Shown here: positions 42,074-50,302 of the stretch, piece after piece
How the letters are laid out: every line of letters starts with the position of its first letter
Numbering within the stretch: position 1 is the stretch's first letter
NCBI GenBank assembly: GCA_016702505.1
Contig: JADJDU010000003.1
Span: 310,001 to 374,000 of the forward strand
Reading direction: 5' to 3'
DNA length: 64,000 bases
Source of the DNA: Microthrixaceae bacterium
GTDB lineage: Bacteria; Actinomycetota; Acidimicrobiia; Acidimicrobiales; Iamiaceae
Position numbers and translations under genes: made by a program
Notes under the pieces: generated by a model
The model's database searches: none
Seen by the model: the letters and a program-made list of their open reading frames with translations, nothing else
Told to the model about the DNA's origin: nothing

Positions 42074-42754
42074 ATGGAACCACTTCTCGTCCACCCCAGT
42101 CCCCCACCACCAGAACTGGCGCGCCTGCTCGACCTGGGCGGCTACCCCTGGAAGGCGGTGGCAGACGAACGTGAAGCCGTAACCGCCACCCCCGACGACG
42201 GCTGGGGAGGGGCCATCGTCGGCTTCGCCGAGGATGGCGACACGGCGTGGGCGCTGTGCCGGGCCATCCGCAAGGGAGACGTGACCGTCGAACCCCTCCT
42301 GTTGCTGCTGGGCGGAAACCGCCTCGACGACCTCGAGCTGCGCGACGAGCTGTACGACGACTTCTGCCTGGACCCGTTCCACCCACGCGAGCTCGAAGCC
42401 CGCCTCAGGCACCTCTTTTGGCGTTCGGGCTCGGGTTCGGCGCCGGAGCTGGTCGAGTACGCCGGGTTGGTGTTGAACCTGGAGACCTACCAGGCCGCGG
42501 TCGACGGAGACCCGATCGACCTCACCTATATGGAGTATGAGCTGCTCAAGTTCTTGGCCCAACACCCCGGCAAGGTGTTCACCCGCGAGACGCTCCTGAG
42601 CCGGGTGTGGGGCTATGAGTACTACGGCGGCGCCCGTACCGTCGATGTCCACATCCGTCGTCTGCGGGCCAAACTGGGCGAGGAGCACGCCAACCTCATC
42701 TCCACCGTACGCAGCGTCGGCTACCGGTTCGGCCAGTCCCGCTGGGGGAACTGA
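42074..42754 (+). CDS. glnR: OmpR-type regulator, GlnR-like, with atypical receiver
   Basis: 226 residues. The C-terminal winged helix (about 130-219) is very GlnR-like: DLTYMEYELLKFLAQHPG, VFTRETLLSRVWGYEYYGG, ARTVDVHIRRLRAKLG, TVRSVGYRF. The N-terminal 115 residues have the size of a receiver, but the strand that should end in the phospho-Asp reads GAIVGFAEDGD. The usual acidic triad is not evident, as in GlnR, which works without a kinase. Its place right after glnA and near the GTGAA box supports a nitrogen-control role. ATG 42074 has GGTGA upstream; GTG 42065, overlapping the glnA stop, is an alternative. Confidence 0.82.
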   Translation: MEPLLVHPSPPPPELARLLDLGGYPWKAVADEREAVTATPDDGWGGAIVGFAEDGDTAWALCRAIRKGDVTVEPLLLLLGGNRLDDLELRDELYDDFCLDPFHPRELEARLRHLFWRSGSGSAPELVEYAGLVLNLETYQAAVDGDPIDLTYMEYELLKFLAQHPGKVFTRETLLSRVWGYEYYGGARTVDVHIRRLRAKLGEEHANLISTVRSVGYRFGQSRWGN

Positions 42755-42756
42755 CC

Positions 42757-42957
42757 AAGCGGATAGGTCCACACAGGACTGGGCGGGGGTTGTTGGCGCT
42801 GACTCTTGGAGAGGCGCGCCGAGCGGGGGCAGAGCCCCTTGTGGCGGAGCCCTCGAGACCTGCGGAGATCGGCTTTGCCGGTCGCAGCAGCGAGGACGTC
42901 GGCCGTCAGGCCGGCGACCGAACTCCGCCGGAAGGCTCCGCCTTTCGGTGGATCCAG
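42757..42957 (+). repeat. composite repeat, A edge plus full module B
   Basis: AAGCGGATAGGTCC at 42758 is the A edge. After 50 bases of unrelated sequence comes module B from GGGGGCAGAGCCCC (about 42824) through CGGAGATCGGCTTTGCCGG to TTTCGGTGGATCC. It lies between convergent glnR and the acyltransferase gene. Confidence 0.88.
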
Positions 42958-42967
42958 CCGCAAGTCC

Positions 42968-45445
42968 CTAGAGGCCGGCGAAGGCGGCGCCGAGCTGACC
43001 GGCCAGCCACGTGTTCCAGAACCAGGCTGCCGAATCGGTGTCGAAGTGGGCCCCGTCCTCGCGAATCGGTACCCCTTCGGGCGTCTTGTCTATCGAGTTG
43101 CCTTCGGCGTCGCACAGCTTGGCCGTCGGGTCGATGACCCTGACCCAGGTGCGGTTTCTTGCCGCGACGGCCAACAACCGTTCGTTGACCCACTGGCGCC
43201 TCTTCTCGTCGTAACGTTCCTGGCCGAGCCGGCTGGCCTGCTTCCCGAAGCACGGCACGGTCGGCATCACCGTGGGGATGCCTTCGGCTCGGTACTGGTC
43301 GATGCGTTCCTGGAGCCGCTGTTCGAGGATCTTGGCGTACTCGTCGGTGAACACCGAGATCTTCTGACCGAACACGACGTGGTCGTAGACCTCCCACGCC
43401 CCGAGCCACAACAACACCACATCAGGACCGTTGTCCAACCCCAGCCGCTCCGCGTTCTCCTGCTCCAGGCAGTAGGCGCTGTACTTCTCGGACCCTCGAC
43501 CCTCCACCACCCAGAACGACGCCGGTGGCATCACGCCGCACCCGATGATGGCCCGATCCTCGATCTTGACCGAGCGGGTCAGGTCATCGCTCGGTTCCCA
43601 GCCGAGCGACCAGCCGACAGAGTCACCGGCGATCATCACTCTGAGAGAGCGCCCGTGCAGGTCATAGGGGTCCACCGCGGCATCTGGGGGAACGAGGGCG
43701 GTGACGGTCTCGCTGAAGGGGCCGACCGGTCCCGGTGGCAGCGGCAAGGTGGTGGCTGGACTGGGGGCCGTGGTCGGGGTGGGACCCGACGGCACAGTGG
43801 TCGAGATCCGAGCCCCGCCCGATTCGGGGCCATCGTCGAAGCCCGACGACGAGGCCAGAGCGCTGGCAGCAGCCTCGGCATCGGACACGGCCATGTAGCT
43901 GGGAGCGGCATCCCCGCCGCTGGTCGCCGCTGACGCCAGGGTTCCGCACAGCAACACCCCCAACCCGAAGCGGAAGGCGACCGGGTAGCGGAGCTCGACG
44001 GCATCGTCGCGCTCGCGTCGTCCTCGCGGCTTGGGCTGTCCCCAGCGGGTTCGTATCGGCTCCTCCACGAAACGGAACGACAGCGTGGCCAGGGCCATCG
44101 TCACGACCACCACCACCAGATACAGACCTATCCCCGACAGCCCGAAGTGCGACGAGACGTAGATCTGCACCGGCCACGACCACAGGTAGATCCCGTAGGA
44201 CCGCCGTCCCAGCCAGCACAGGACCGGGTGCCCCAGACCGGCGCTGACCTTGCCTTCACCGGTCGACACACCGGCCACCACCACGGTGGCCAGCACCGCA
44301 ACCGTCTGGAAACCGATCCGGTAGAACCATGAGGTGTCCTCGGCGGCCACCACTGCCATCACCGCCAGGGGGACAAGAGCCAAGCCGCCGGCTCGTGTGA
44401 GCGGGCGGGCCTTATCCAATGCATCGATCGGGCGGGGAGCGTCGGCCACCACCGGGTCCCACCAGCACGCCAACCAAGCACCGGCCAGCAGGGCAAATGC
44501 TCGCGTGTCAGTGCCGTAGTAGAGGCGGCTGAGGTCCATGTCGGTGCCGGCTGCGATCGTCATCCACAGTGCCGACAACAGCGCTCCGCCACCGGCCACA
44601 CCGGCCAGAACCAGGCGGTAGCGACTGTTCAGCCGCTTCAGCACAAGGACCACGACCAGGGGCCACAGCAGGTAGAACTGCTCCTCGATGGCCAACGACC
44701 AGGCGTGACGCAGCGGGCTGGGCACCACCCCTTCGCTGAAGTAGGACTGCCCGGACAGCACGAAACGCCAGTTGGCCACGTAGGCCAGGGTGGCCAGGGC
44801 ATCAGTTCGCAGGTCCGCCCACCGCCAGCTCGGCATCCACCACCGGGCCGCGATGGTCACCCCAGTGATGGTGACCAGCAGCGCCGGTAGTAGTCGCTTG
44901 AAGCGACGGGACCAGAAGCCACCCATGTCGATGGTCCCGCTGCGCTCCCGTTCGGCCAGCAGCAACCTGGTGATCAGAAAGCCGCTGATGACGAAGAACA
45001 CATCGACGCCGATGAACCCACCGGGTAGCAGGCCGAGGTGGAAGGCGACGACCGCCGCAACCGACAGCGCCCGCAGACCATCCAGGGCCGGAAGGTAGGT
45101 GGGCCGGGGTTTGACCACAACCCGAACCGGACCACCGTCCAGCGTCGCGTCGCCCTTGGAGTCGGGCGGGGTCAGCCGACGCCGAGTGAGGGTTTCGGCG
45201 GCATCTGCCACTGGACTGGGCACCGCCTGTCCGGGCCGAGGAGCCGGGTCCCTGAGGTGGTGGAGCTCGGGCTCGGGGGCTTCAGGCCGTGGGTGGCCAT
45301 CGAGGTCGTGGCCGGTGGGGCCGGGGTGGGGAGGCGACGGTCGGCGGGCCCGCTCGCGGGTGGGTAGCGGGACCGTTCCAGGACCGTCGACATGTTGGGG
45401 CCGGGGTCGGGCCGACATGGCCTCTGTCGGCTCAGACCGGTTCAT
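42968..45445 (-). CDS. acyltransferase 3 fused to SGNH hydrolase-like domain (OatA type)
   Basis: 825 residues. After a Pro-rich cytoplasmic region (to about 110) comes an acyltransferase_3 membrane domain (YLPALDGLRALSVAAVVAFH, IGVDVFFVISGFLITRLLL, RRFKRLLPALL) with about eleven spans. An extracytoplasmic SGNH domain follows, with GDS (IAGDSVGWSLGW), a Gly/Asn-block region (LLWLGAWEVYD) and the DxxH pair (EDGAHFDTDSAAW). Such proteins move acyl groups across the membrane and O-acetylate peptidoglycan or exopolysaccharide. ATG 45445 is ten bases after TAGCGT; GTG 45457 would overlap that hexamer. Confidence 0.9.
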   Translation of the reverse strand: MNRSEPTEAMSARPRPQHVDGPGTVPLPTRERARRPSPPHPGPTGHDLDGHPRPEAPEPELHHLRDPAPRPGQAVPSPVADAAETLTRRRLTPPDSKGDATLDGGPVRVVVKPRPTYLPALDGLRALSVAAVVAFHLGLLPGGFIGVDVFFVISGFLITRLLLAERERSGTIDMGGFWSRRFKRLLPALLVTITGVTIAARWWMPSWRWADLRTDALATLAYVANWRFVLSGQSYFSEGVVPSPLRHAWSLAIEEQFYLLWPLVVVLVLKRLNSRYRLVLAGVAGGGALLSALWMTIAAGTDMDLSRLYYGTDTRAFALLAGAWLACWWDPVVADAPRPIDALDKARPLTRAGGLALVPLAVMAVVAAEDTSWFYRIGFQTVAVLATVVVAGVSTGEGKVSAGLGHPVLCWLGRRSYGIYLWSWPVQIYVSSHFGLSGIGLYLVVVVVTMALATLSFRFVEEPIRTRWGQPKPRGRRERDDAVELRYPVAFRFGLGVLLCGTLASAATSGGDAAPSYMAVSDAEAAASALASSSGFDDGPESGGARISTTVPSGPTPTTAPSPATTLPLPPGPVGPFSETVTALVPPDAAVDPYDLHGRSLRVMIAGDSVGWSLGWEPSDDLTRSVKIEDRAIIGCGVMPPASFWVVEGRGSEKYSAYCLEQENAERLGLDNGPDVVLLWLGAWEVYDHVVFGQKISVFTDEYAKILEQRLQERIDQYRAEGIPTVMPTVPCFGKQASRLGQERYDEKRRQWVNERLLAVAARNRTWVRVIDPTAKLCDAEGNSIDKTPEGVPIREDGAHFDTDSAAWFWNTWLAGQLGAAFAGL

Positions 45446-45455
45446 GACCTGCTCC

Positions 45456-45461
45456 ACGCTA
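45456..45461 (-). promoter_or_regulatory. promoter -10 of the acyltransferase gene
   Basis: TAGCGT on the minus strand, ten bases (including GGAG) before ATG 45445. The leader is very short or absent. Confidence 0.5.
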
Positions 45462-45558
45462 CCGGGTGGGGTACCACGCGTCCCGGTCGGGGCGTGACGA
45501 TCCCTCCGGTTACATATCGGCGCGGTGCCGCCGAAGACTTGAGCCGTTCTCCACCTTG

Positions 45559-45933
45559 GGACCCGAGCGGATAGGTCCAGTCGTCGTCGCCGTGAGGTTG
45601 ATCAGACCGAGGCCTCGCCTCGGTTTATCCATGCCGTGCTTATGGGTCGGTCCGCCTATCGGCAAACCTCCTAAGCCTCGATCCACCGATCGGACTTGGC
45701 TTGTGCTCAATTCTCCCTGGCCACTCCGGCAAAGCCAGTTCTCTGTGCGGCCACCGTTAGTGCTCGGCTGTCTGATGATCCCGAACGCGAGGGCTGGGCG
45801 GGGGTTCGGGGGCAGAGCCCCTTGTGGCGGAGCCCCCGACCTGCGGAGATCGGCTTTGCCGGTCGTAGCAGCGAAGACGTCGGCCGTCAGGCCGGCGACC
45901 GAACTCCGCCGGAAGGCTCTGCCTTTCGGTGGA
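45559..45933 (+). repeat. full-length composite intergenic repeat A-linker-B, copy 1 (375 bp)
   Basis: Starts GGACCCGAGCGGATAGGTCC, contains the whole of module A, a linker (CTCCTAAGCCTCGATCCACC ... GGCTGTCTGATGATCCCGAA) and module B to TTTCGGTGGA. The matching element at 61411-61785 has the same length and differs by scattered substitutions. It lies between the start codons of the acyltransferase and the 51-residue protein, so it accounts for most of the 579-base intergenic gap. No conserved frame was found inside it. Confidence 0.92.
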
Positions 45934-46024
45934 CGCTTATGGGTCGGCTCGCGTATCCGCTCACCTTGGGCTCGGGCCCGACTCGGGGTGGCGGAAGTAG
46001 GGGTGGACCGACGACAATGGACCC

Positions 46025-46180
46025 ATGGGTCCTGTTCTCATCGTCATCGTCCTGGTCGTGGCCATTCCGGTGAGCGTGCTCGTCTCCGGAGCCGCCATTG
46101 CCGCCGGGCTGGGCTTCGCCGTCAAAGATGAGGTCGACCGCAACCACGCCGGTAGCGAGCTGCTGAAGACCAACGTCTGA
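46025..46180 (+). CDS. 51-residue single-span membrane protein
   Basis: ATG 46025 to TGA 46180. The first 31 residues are a hydrophobic span (MGPVLIVIVLVVAIPVSVLV then SGAAIAAGLGF). A short charged tail follows (KDEVDRNHAGSELLKTNV). GACAAT lies six bases before the ATG, a leaderless-like arrangement. It is too short for most gene finders but has a sensible signal/anchor layout. The function is unknown; such small actinobacterial proteins often bind larger membrane complexes. Confidence 0.65.
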   Translation: MGPVLIVIVLVVAIPVSVLVSGAAIAAGLGFAVKDEVDRNHAGSELLKTNV

Positions 46181-46346
46181 CCTCTCAACGACCTGTCCGT
46201 TCGGTTCGTACGCGCGCCAGGCACGAGCCGCCCACCGGAACCAGGCGACCGCCCTGCGTGGTTGGGGTACCGTTCTGACCACAGTCAGTCAGAAGGGGGC
46301 GGGGATCTCGGACGTCCGGGGCCTCGTCATGTCGCAAAGGGGTTCC

Positions 46347-46547
46347 ATGCCCACCGGTACCGTCAAATGGTTCAGCGCCGAGAAGGGTTTCGGCTTCATC
46401 GCTCGTGACGGGGCTGAGGACGTGTTCGTACACCACTCGGCCATTGAGATGCAGGGCTTCCGCAATCTCCAGGAAGGCCAGGCCGTCGAGTTCGAGCTGA
46501 CCAGCACCGACAAAGGTGACCAGGCTCAGGGTGTGCGGGTGATCTGA
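46347..46547 (+). CDS. cold-shock domain protein
   Basis: A 66-residue CspA-type OB-fold RNA chaperone. The RNP1 and RNP2 motifs are KGFGFIARD and DVFVHHSAI, preceded by the family start TGTVKWFSAEKG. It melts RNA secondary structure. ATG 46347 has AAAGGGG upstream; a longer reading from 46329 is unlikely. The roughly 70-100 base leader with inverted repeats (TCTGAC ... GTCAG near 46275-46292) may carry temperature control, as for other csp genes. Confidence 0.96.
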   Translation: MPTGTVKWFSAEKGFGFIARDGAEDVFVHHSAIEMQGFRNLQEGQAVEFELTSTDKGDQAQGVRVI

Positions 46548-46614
46548 CCCAGGCCGTCACCTGGGATTAGATCCGGCGGACAGCACTGGGGGAGGCCCAA
46601 GAGGCCACCAAAGG

Positions 46615-46962
46615 TCAGGGGCGACGAGCCCAGGCCTCGATTTCGACGCGCCCCCCGAGCGGTAGACGGGACACCTCCACGGCCGAACGGGCCGGTCGTG
46701 GCTCTTCGAAGGCCAGTGAGTACCGCTCGTTGAAGACAGAGAACTGGTCGAGGTCGGTCAGGAAGCAGGTGGTCTTGACCACGTGCTCCAAACCCAGGCC
46801 GTGCCCGGCGAGTTGAGCGGCCAGGTTGGCCAGGACCTGGTCCACCTCGCCGGCGAAGTCCTCCACCAAGGCCCCGTCTCGCAGACCGAGCTGACCCGAC
46901 ACCACCACCCATTCTCCGGCCGTCACCGACGGCGTATAGGGGAGCCCGGTCGGATGGGTCAT
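46615..46962 (-). CDS. ridA: RidA/YjgF family enamine/imine deaminase-like protein
   Basis: 115 residues. Family landmarks: GEWVVVSGQLGLRDG, QVLANLAAQLAGHGLGLEHV and VVKTTCFLTDLDQF, and the C-terminal RPARSAVEVSRLPLGGRVEIEAWA with the substrate Arg. It clears reactive enamine/imine intermediates. ATG 46962 has GGAGG seven bases upstream. It is the last gene after erpA and the mini xanthine-dehydrogenase gene in the same direction, 38 bases apart. Confidence 0.92.
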   Translation of the reverse strand: MTHPTGLPYTPSVTAGEWVVVSGQLGLRDGALVEDFAGEVDQVLANLAAQLAGHGLGLEHVVKTTCFLTDLDQFSVFNERYSLAFEEPRPARSAVEVSRLPLGGRVEIEAWARRP

Positions 46963-46999
46963 GGTCACCTCCAGAACATCTTGGGTCGACTCGCGTGTC

Positions 47000-48580
47000 T
47001 CATGGGAGCGTGTGGGTCCCCGAAGGCAGATCGGACGGACAGCCCTGTGCCAACCACACCGCTGCGGCAACCGCGGCAAACGCCGCGTCAGAAACCCGTA
47101 CCGGCGGCCCCGACTCGGGTTCGACGTGGACCTCGATCGGAGGAACATCAGCGGCCCGCACCACCCCGAACGACCGGATGGTCAGGTCCCCCACACCACC
47201 GTCGGGGGCCACACTCAGCCCTTCGCTGGTGATCAGGCCGAAAGCCATGTGGGCCGCCCCGATCACGTAGGACCGCAGAACCACATGATCGAGGGGATCA
47301 CCCCCACCCACCGTCACCGAGATACGGCCATCCGCCACCGAAGCTCGGGCCCAGCCGCCCTCGGGGTCACGCACCTCGCCTGCCTCCCCCCGGGCCGCGG
47401 CCACCAACATGGCGACCTCGGCCCACACCGCGGCCCGCAGGTCCAGCGATGTGGGAGGACCAGCCACCTCGACTTGTTCGATCTCGAATCCGGGAGCCAG
47501 TTGGGCCGCGACGGCATCCAAGCCTGGGGTGCGGGCCACCCGGAGCACACCGGTTCCGTCGGACCGGACCCCACCGGCCAGTGGCGGCCTCTTGGGGCCG
47601 TTGCGCACCGCATCTTCCCGGGACCACAGCACCCTGACCGGCCGTCCGTGACGATCAGCCAACTCACGGGCGGCGGTCGGGAGAGGACTCGACATCTTGC
47701 CCCCGAAGGCGCCCCCGTTGGCAAGCACCGACACCGGTTCGCCACCCGGGACGCACCAGGACGCGTCGGTCTCCAGGTACGCCGGTTCCACCCAGGAAGT
47801 GCGCAGGGTGGCAACCCAGTCCCCGTCGGGCACCTCCAGCGGAGGTTGGGCGGGAGCGGTGGTCCGTCGGCCTTGGACCTTGCCCGCGGCCCGCCGAGCA
47901 TCCTCGACCGTGTCGGCCACCACCCATCCCCCGGTACCGTCGGGGACGGCCACCAGGGCGTCAGCCGGGGCGGTGTCTTCGGCGAAGCCTCCCCGTCCCA
48001 GCGCCACCCCCGGGCTCACCGTTTGAGGGCCGCCAGATTCCAACGTGGCTCGCTCGGTGGCAGCCACCAGATCACGGTCGCCATCGGAGGGTCGGTCGAG
48101 CCGATCCCACGCCTCCACCACCGTCTGCCATCCGGTACAGCGACAGAGGTGGGCCTGCAACGCCCGCTGGACCGCCCCGTGATCGTCACGCCCCTCTCCC
48201 TGGCGTTCGTGTAGTGCCGCCAGACGCACAACGATGCCCGGGGTGCAGAACCCGCACTGGCTCCCGCCGGTGGAGCACAGGGCTTCGGCCCACTGCTCTT
48301 GCACCTGGGGGTCGAGCCCGTCGACGGTGGTGATGGTCCGACCCGCGACCCGCCGAAGGGGCGTCACACACGCGACACGGGGGGAGCCGTCGACCAAAAC
48401 GGTGCAGCATCCACACTGCCCCTGGGGGCTGCACCCGTCTTTGGGTCCGTGCCGACCGAGTTGGTCTCGCAGCGCGTGTAGGAGCGAACCTCCCGAGTCG
48501 GCGACGGTCACGGCCTCGCCGTCGACCACCAGTTCGACGAGGTCACCAGATCGGTCGCCGCCCGGGGGCGGAACCGTCAC
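47000..48580 (-). CDS. fused [2Fe-2S] subunit and shortened molybdenum-subunit-like xanthine dehydrogenase protein
   Basis: 526 residues. The N-terminal ~165 are a complete iron-sulfur subunit with two [2Fe-2S] clusters: CSPQGQCGCCTVL (plant-type site) and SQCGFCTPGIVV ... LCRCTGW. The rest recalls the molybdenum-binding subunit but is far too short (about 350 instead of 700-800 residues). Only ANGGAFGGKMSSPLPTAARE, the RVLWSREDAVRNGPKRPP block and a C-terminal IEVHVEPESGPPVRVSDAAF-like strand are recognisable. The FAD subunit is missing. GTG 48580 is two bases after erpA, suggesting coupling to FeS insertion. It may be a minimal hydroxylase or a non-catalytic electron carrier. Confidence 0.8.
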   Translation of the reverse strand: MTVPPPGGDRSGDLVELVVDGEAVTVADSGGSLLHALRDQLGRHGPKDGCSPQGQCGCCTVLVDGSPRVACVTPLRRVAGRTITTVDGLDPQVQEQWAEALCSTGGSQCGFCTPGIVVRLAALHERQGEGRDDHGAVQRALQAHLCRCTGWQTVVEAWDRLDRPSDGDRDLVAATERATLESGGPQTVSPGVALGRGGFAEDTAPADALVAVPDGTGGWVVADTVEDARRAAGKVQGRRTTAPAQPPLEVPDGDWVATLRTSWVEPAYLETDASWCVPGGEPVSVLANGGAFGGKMSSPLPTAARELADRHGRPVRVLWSREDAVRNGPKRPPLAGGVRSDGTGVLRVARTPGLDAVAAQLAPGFEIEQVEVAGPPTSLDLRAAVWAEVAMLVAAARGEAGEVRDPEGGWARASVADGRISVTVGGGDPLDHVVLRSYVIGAAHMAFGLITSEGLSVAPDGGVGDLTIRSFGVVRAADVPPIEVHVEPESGPPVRVSDAAFAAVAAAVWLAQGCPSDLPSGTHTLP

Positions 48581-48582
48581 GG

Positions 48583-48903
48583 TCAGCTGAAGGAGGAGCC
48601 GCAGCCGCAGGTGCGCTGCGCGTTGGGGTTATCGATGGAGAACCCAGCCTGGTTGAGGCCATCCTTGTAGTCCAACGTGGCACCGGTGAGCATCTGAGCG
48701 CTGGACGGGTCGACCACGACCTTCACACCGTCGAAGTCGGCGGTGACGTCATCGGTGGCGATGTCGGAATCGAAGAACATCTCGTAGCTGAAGCCCGAGC
48801 AGCCACCGGGCCGGACGGCTACCCGAAGGGCGAGGGCGTCGTCACCCTCAGCGCTGATGAGTTCCTGCACCTTGGTGGCAGCGGTGTCGGTGAGGGTGAT
48901 CAC
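48583..48903 (-). CDS. erpA: A-type iron-sulfur carrier (ErpA/HesB/IscA)
   Basis: 106 residues, accepting and inserting FeS clusters. The three conserved Cys are in GGCSGFSYEM and the C-terminal RTCGCGSSFS. GTG 48903 has GGAGGAACCC immediately upstream. It heads the erpA - FeS-flavor hydroxylase-like - ridA operon and is divergent from mrp, another FeS assembly factor. TACGAT about 35 bases upstream is a possible -10. Confidence 0.95.
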   Translation of the reverse strand: MITLTDTAATKVQELISAEGDDALALRVAVRPGGCSGFSYEMFFDSDIATDDVTADFDGVKVVVDPSSAQMLTGATLDYKDGLNQAGFSIDNPNAQRTCGCGSSFS

Positions 48904-49041
48904 GGGTTCCTCCACGGTCCGAGTTGGTAGACGCCATCGTATCGGCCCCCGCCCCTCGTCACACCAGACAGGGCATTCGGCCCCTACGGCTCGTTGCCGA
49001 TCGGACCCCGCTGACCAGAGGGGGATCTGGGGGTCCGCCGG

Positions 49042-49047
49042 TAGGCT
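49042..49047 (+). promoter_or_regulatory. leaderless promoter -10 of mrp
   Basis: TAGGCT, seven bases (CCACCTC), then GTG 49055. Confidence 0.6.
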
Positions 49048-49054
49048 CCACCTC

Positions 49055-50275
49055 GTGACGGCTTCCGAGGTGCAACGCCCCTCACCCGACGATGTGCGCA
49101 ACCATCTGCGGGGCGTCATCGACCCCGAACTGGGGTCTGACATCGTCGATCTGGGCATGGTCCGCAACGTCGAGGTGGGCCGCGACGGCTCCGTGGTCGT
49201 CACCGTCGCCCTCACCACCGCCGGCTGTCCGCTGAGGGCTCAGATCCAACGGGATGTGCGCACCCGGGTCGGCTCCATTACCGGCGTCACGTCGGTCACC
49301 CTGGACTGGGCCGAGATGACCGATGCCGAACGGACCCGAGCCATGGATCGGGCCCGATTCAACGTCTCTCAACGACCGGAGGACACATCGATCGCCCCCA
49401 CCACCCGTGTGGTGCTGGTGGCCTCGGGCAAAGGAGGGGTCGGCAAGTCCTCGGTCACCGCAAACCTGGCCGCGGCCCTAGCCCAGAGGGGCCTGAAGGT
49501 CGGGGTTCTCGACGCCGACGTGTGGGGGTTCTCGATACCACGCATGCTCGGGCTCACCGGCAGGCTCGCAGGCCAGGCCTCAGGGGAGCGCCGAGAGATG
49601 GTCCCCCATGAGCGCGCCATCGGATCCGGTGTCGTGCGGGTGGTCTCCATGGGTCTGCTGGTCGACGACGAGGAGACGGCGCTCATGTGGCGGGGGTTGA
49701 TGCTCAACCGCGGTGTTCAGCACTTCCTCCAAGATGTCCGCTGGGGCGATGACCTCGACTACCTGCTGGTCGACATGCCGCCCGGCACCGGAGACGTCCA
49801 GATGGGCGTGGCCAAGATGGTCCCCCGGGCCGAGGTCATCGTGGTGACCACCCCGGCCGTGGCCGCCCAGAAGGTGGCGATCAGAGCGGTGTCCATGGCT
49901 CGCAAGTCATACCTGCGGGTGGCAGGCGTGATCGAGAACATGTCGGCGTTCACCTGCGACCACGGAGACACTTACGCATTGTTCGGCGAGGGAGGAGGCC
50001 AGGCTCTGGCCGAGAGCGCGGGGGTGGACCTACTGGGCCGGATCCCGATCGAGCCCGCGGTCTCGGCTGGTGGTGACGCCGGTGAACCCGCCGTCCTCGC
50101 CGGAGGGGCGGCCGCCACGGTGTTCAGTCAGATCGCCGAGCGAATCGTGACCGATGCAGTGCCTCCCACCGCCTTGGCCGGTTGCTCGGCCCGGATGCTG
50201 GAGGCGGCGGTGGCCGCGCTCGACGCCCTGGACGCCGAGGAGGCCGCAAACCAACAGAAGACGACGTCGGCCTAG
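49055..50275 (+). CDS. mrp: Mrp/NBP35 family FeS-cluster scaffold ATPase
   Basis: 406 residues. An N-terminal MIP18-type domain (SPDDVRNHLRGVIDPELGSD, IVDLGMV) is followed by the P-loop ATPase (VASGKGGVGKSSVTANLAAA, DADVWGFSIPRMLG, VDMPPGTGDVQ). Mrp proteins carry [4Fe-4S] clusters to targets through a CPxC motif near the C-terminus. Here that place reads NMSAFTCDHGDTYALFG, with only one Cys, so cluster binding would need other ligands. GTG 49055 follows TAGGCT by seven bases. Divergent from erpA. Confidence 0.93.
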   Translation: MTASEVQRPSPDDVRNHLRGVIDPELGSDIVDLGMVRNVEVGRDGSVVVTVALTTAGCPLRAQIQRDVRTRVGSITGVTSVTLDWAEMTDAERTRAMDRARFNVSQRPEDTSIAPTTRVVLVASGKGGVGKSSVTANLAAALAQRGLKVGVLDADVWGFSIPRMLGLTGRLAGQASGERREMVPHERAIGSGVVRVVSMGLLVDDEETALMWRGLMLNRGVQHFLQDVRWGDDLDYLLVDMPPGTGDVQMGVAKMVPRAEVIVVTTPAVAAQKVAIRAVSMARKSYLRVAGVIENMSAFTCDHGDTYALFGEGGGQALAESAGVDLLGRIPIEPAVSAGGDAGEPAVLAGGAAATVFSQIAERIVTDAVPPTALAGCSARMLEAAVAALDALDAEEAANQQKTTSA

Positions 50276-50302
50276 GCCAGCTGAGTGGTCGGACCCGATG
50301 GC

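Noticed and set aside
45559..45933. Insertion sequence
   Set aside because: No transposase, and no clean terminal inverted repeats or target duplication could be shown from these copies. Kept as a repeat of unknown nature.
45781..46073. Open frames running through the repeat modules (for example those reading RGQSPLWRSP or GLTADDFAAT)
   Set aside because: The same peptide strings appear wherever module B occurs, in several frames and on both strands, without starts, ribosome sites or codon bias. They are by-products of the repeat.
46181..46346. Riboswitch upstream of the cold-shock gene
   Set aside because: Small inverted repeats are present, but none matches a riboswitch layout I can recognise. 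A structured csp leader is enough to explain them.
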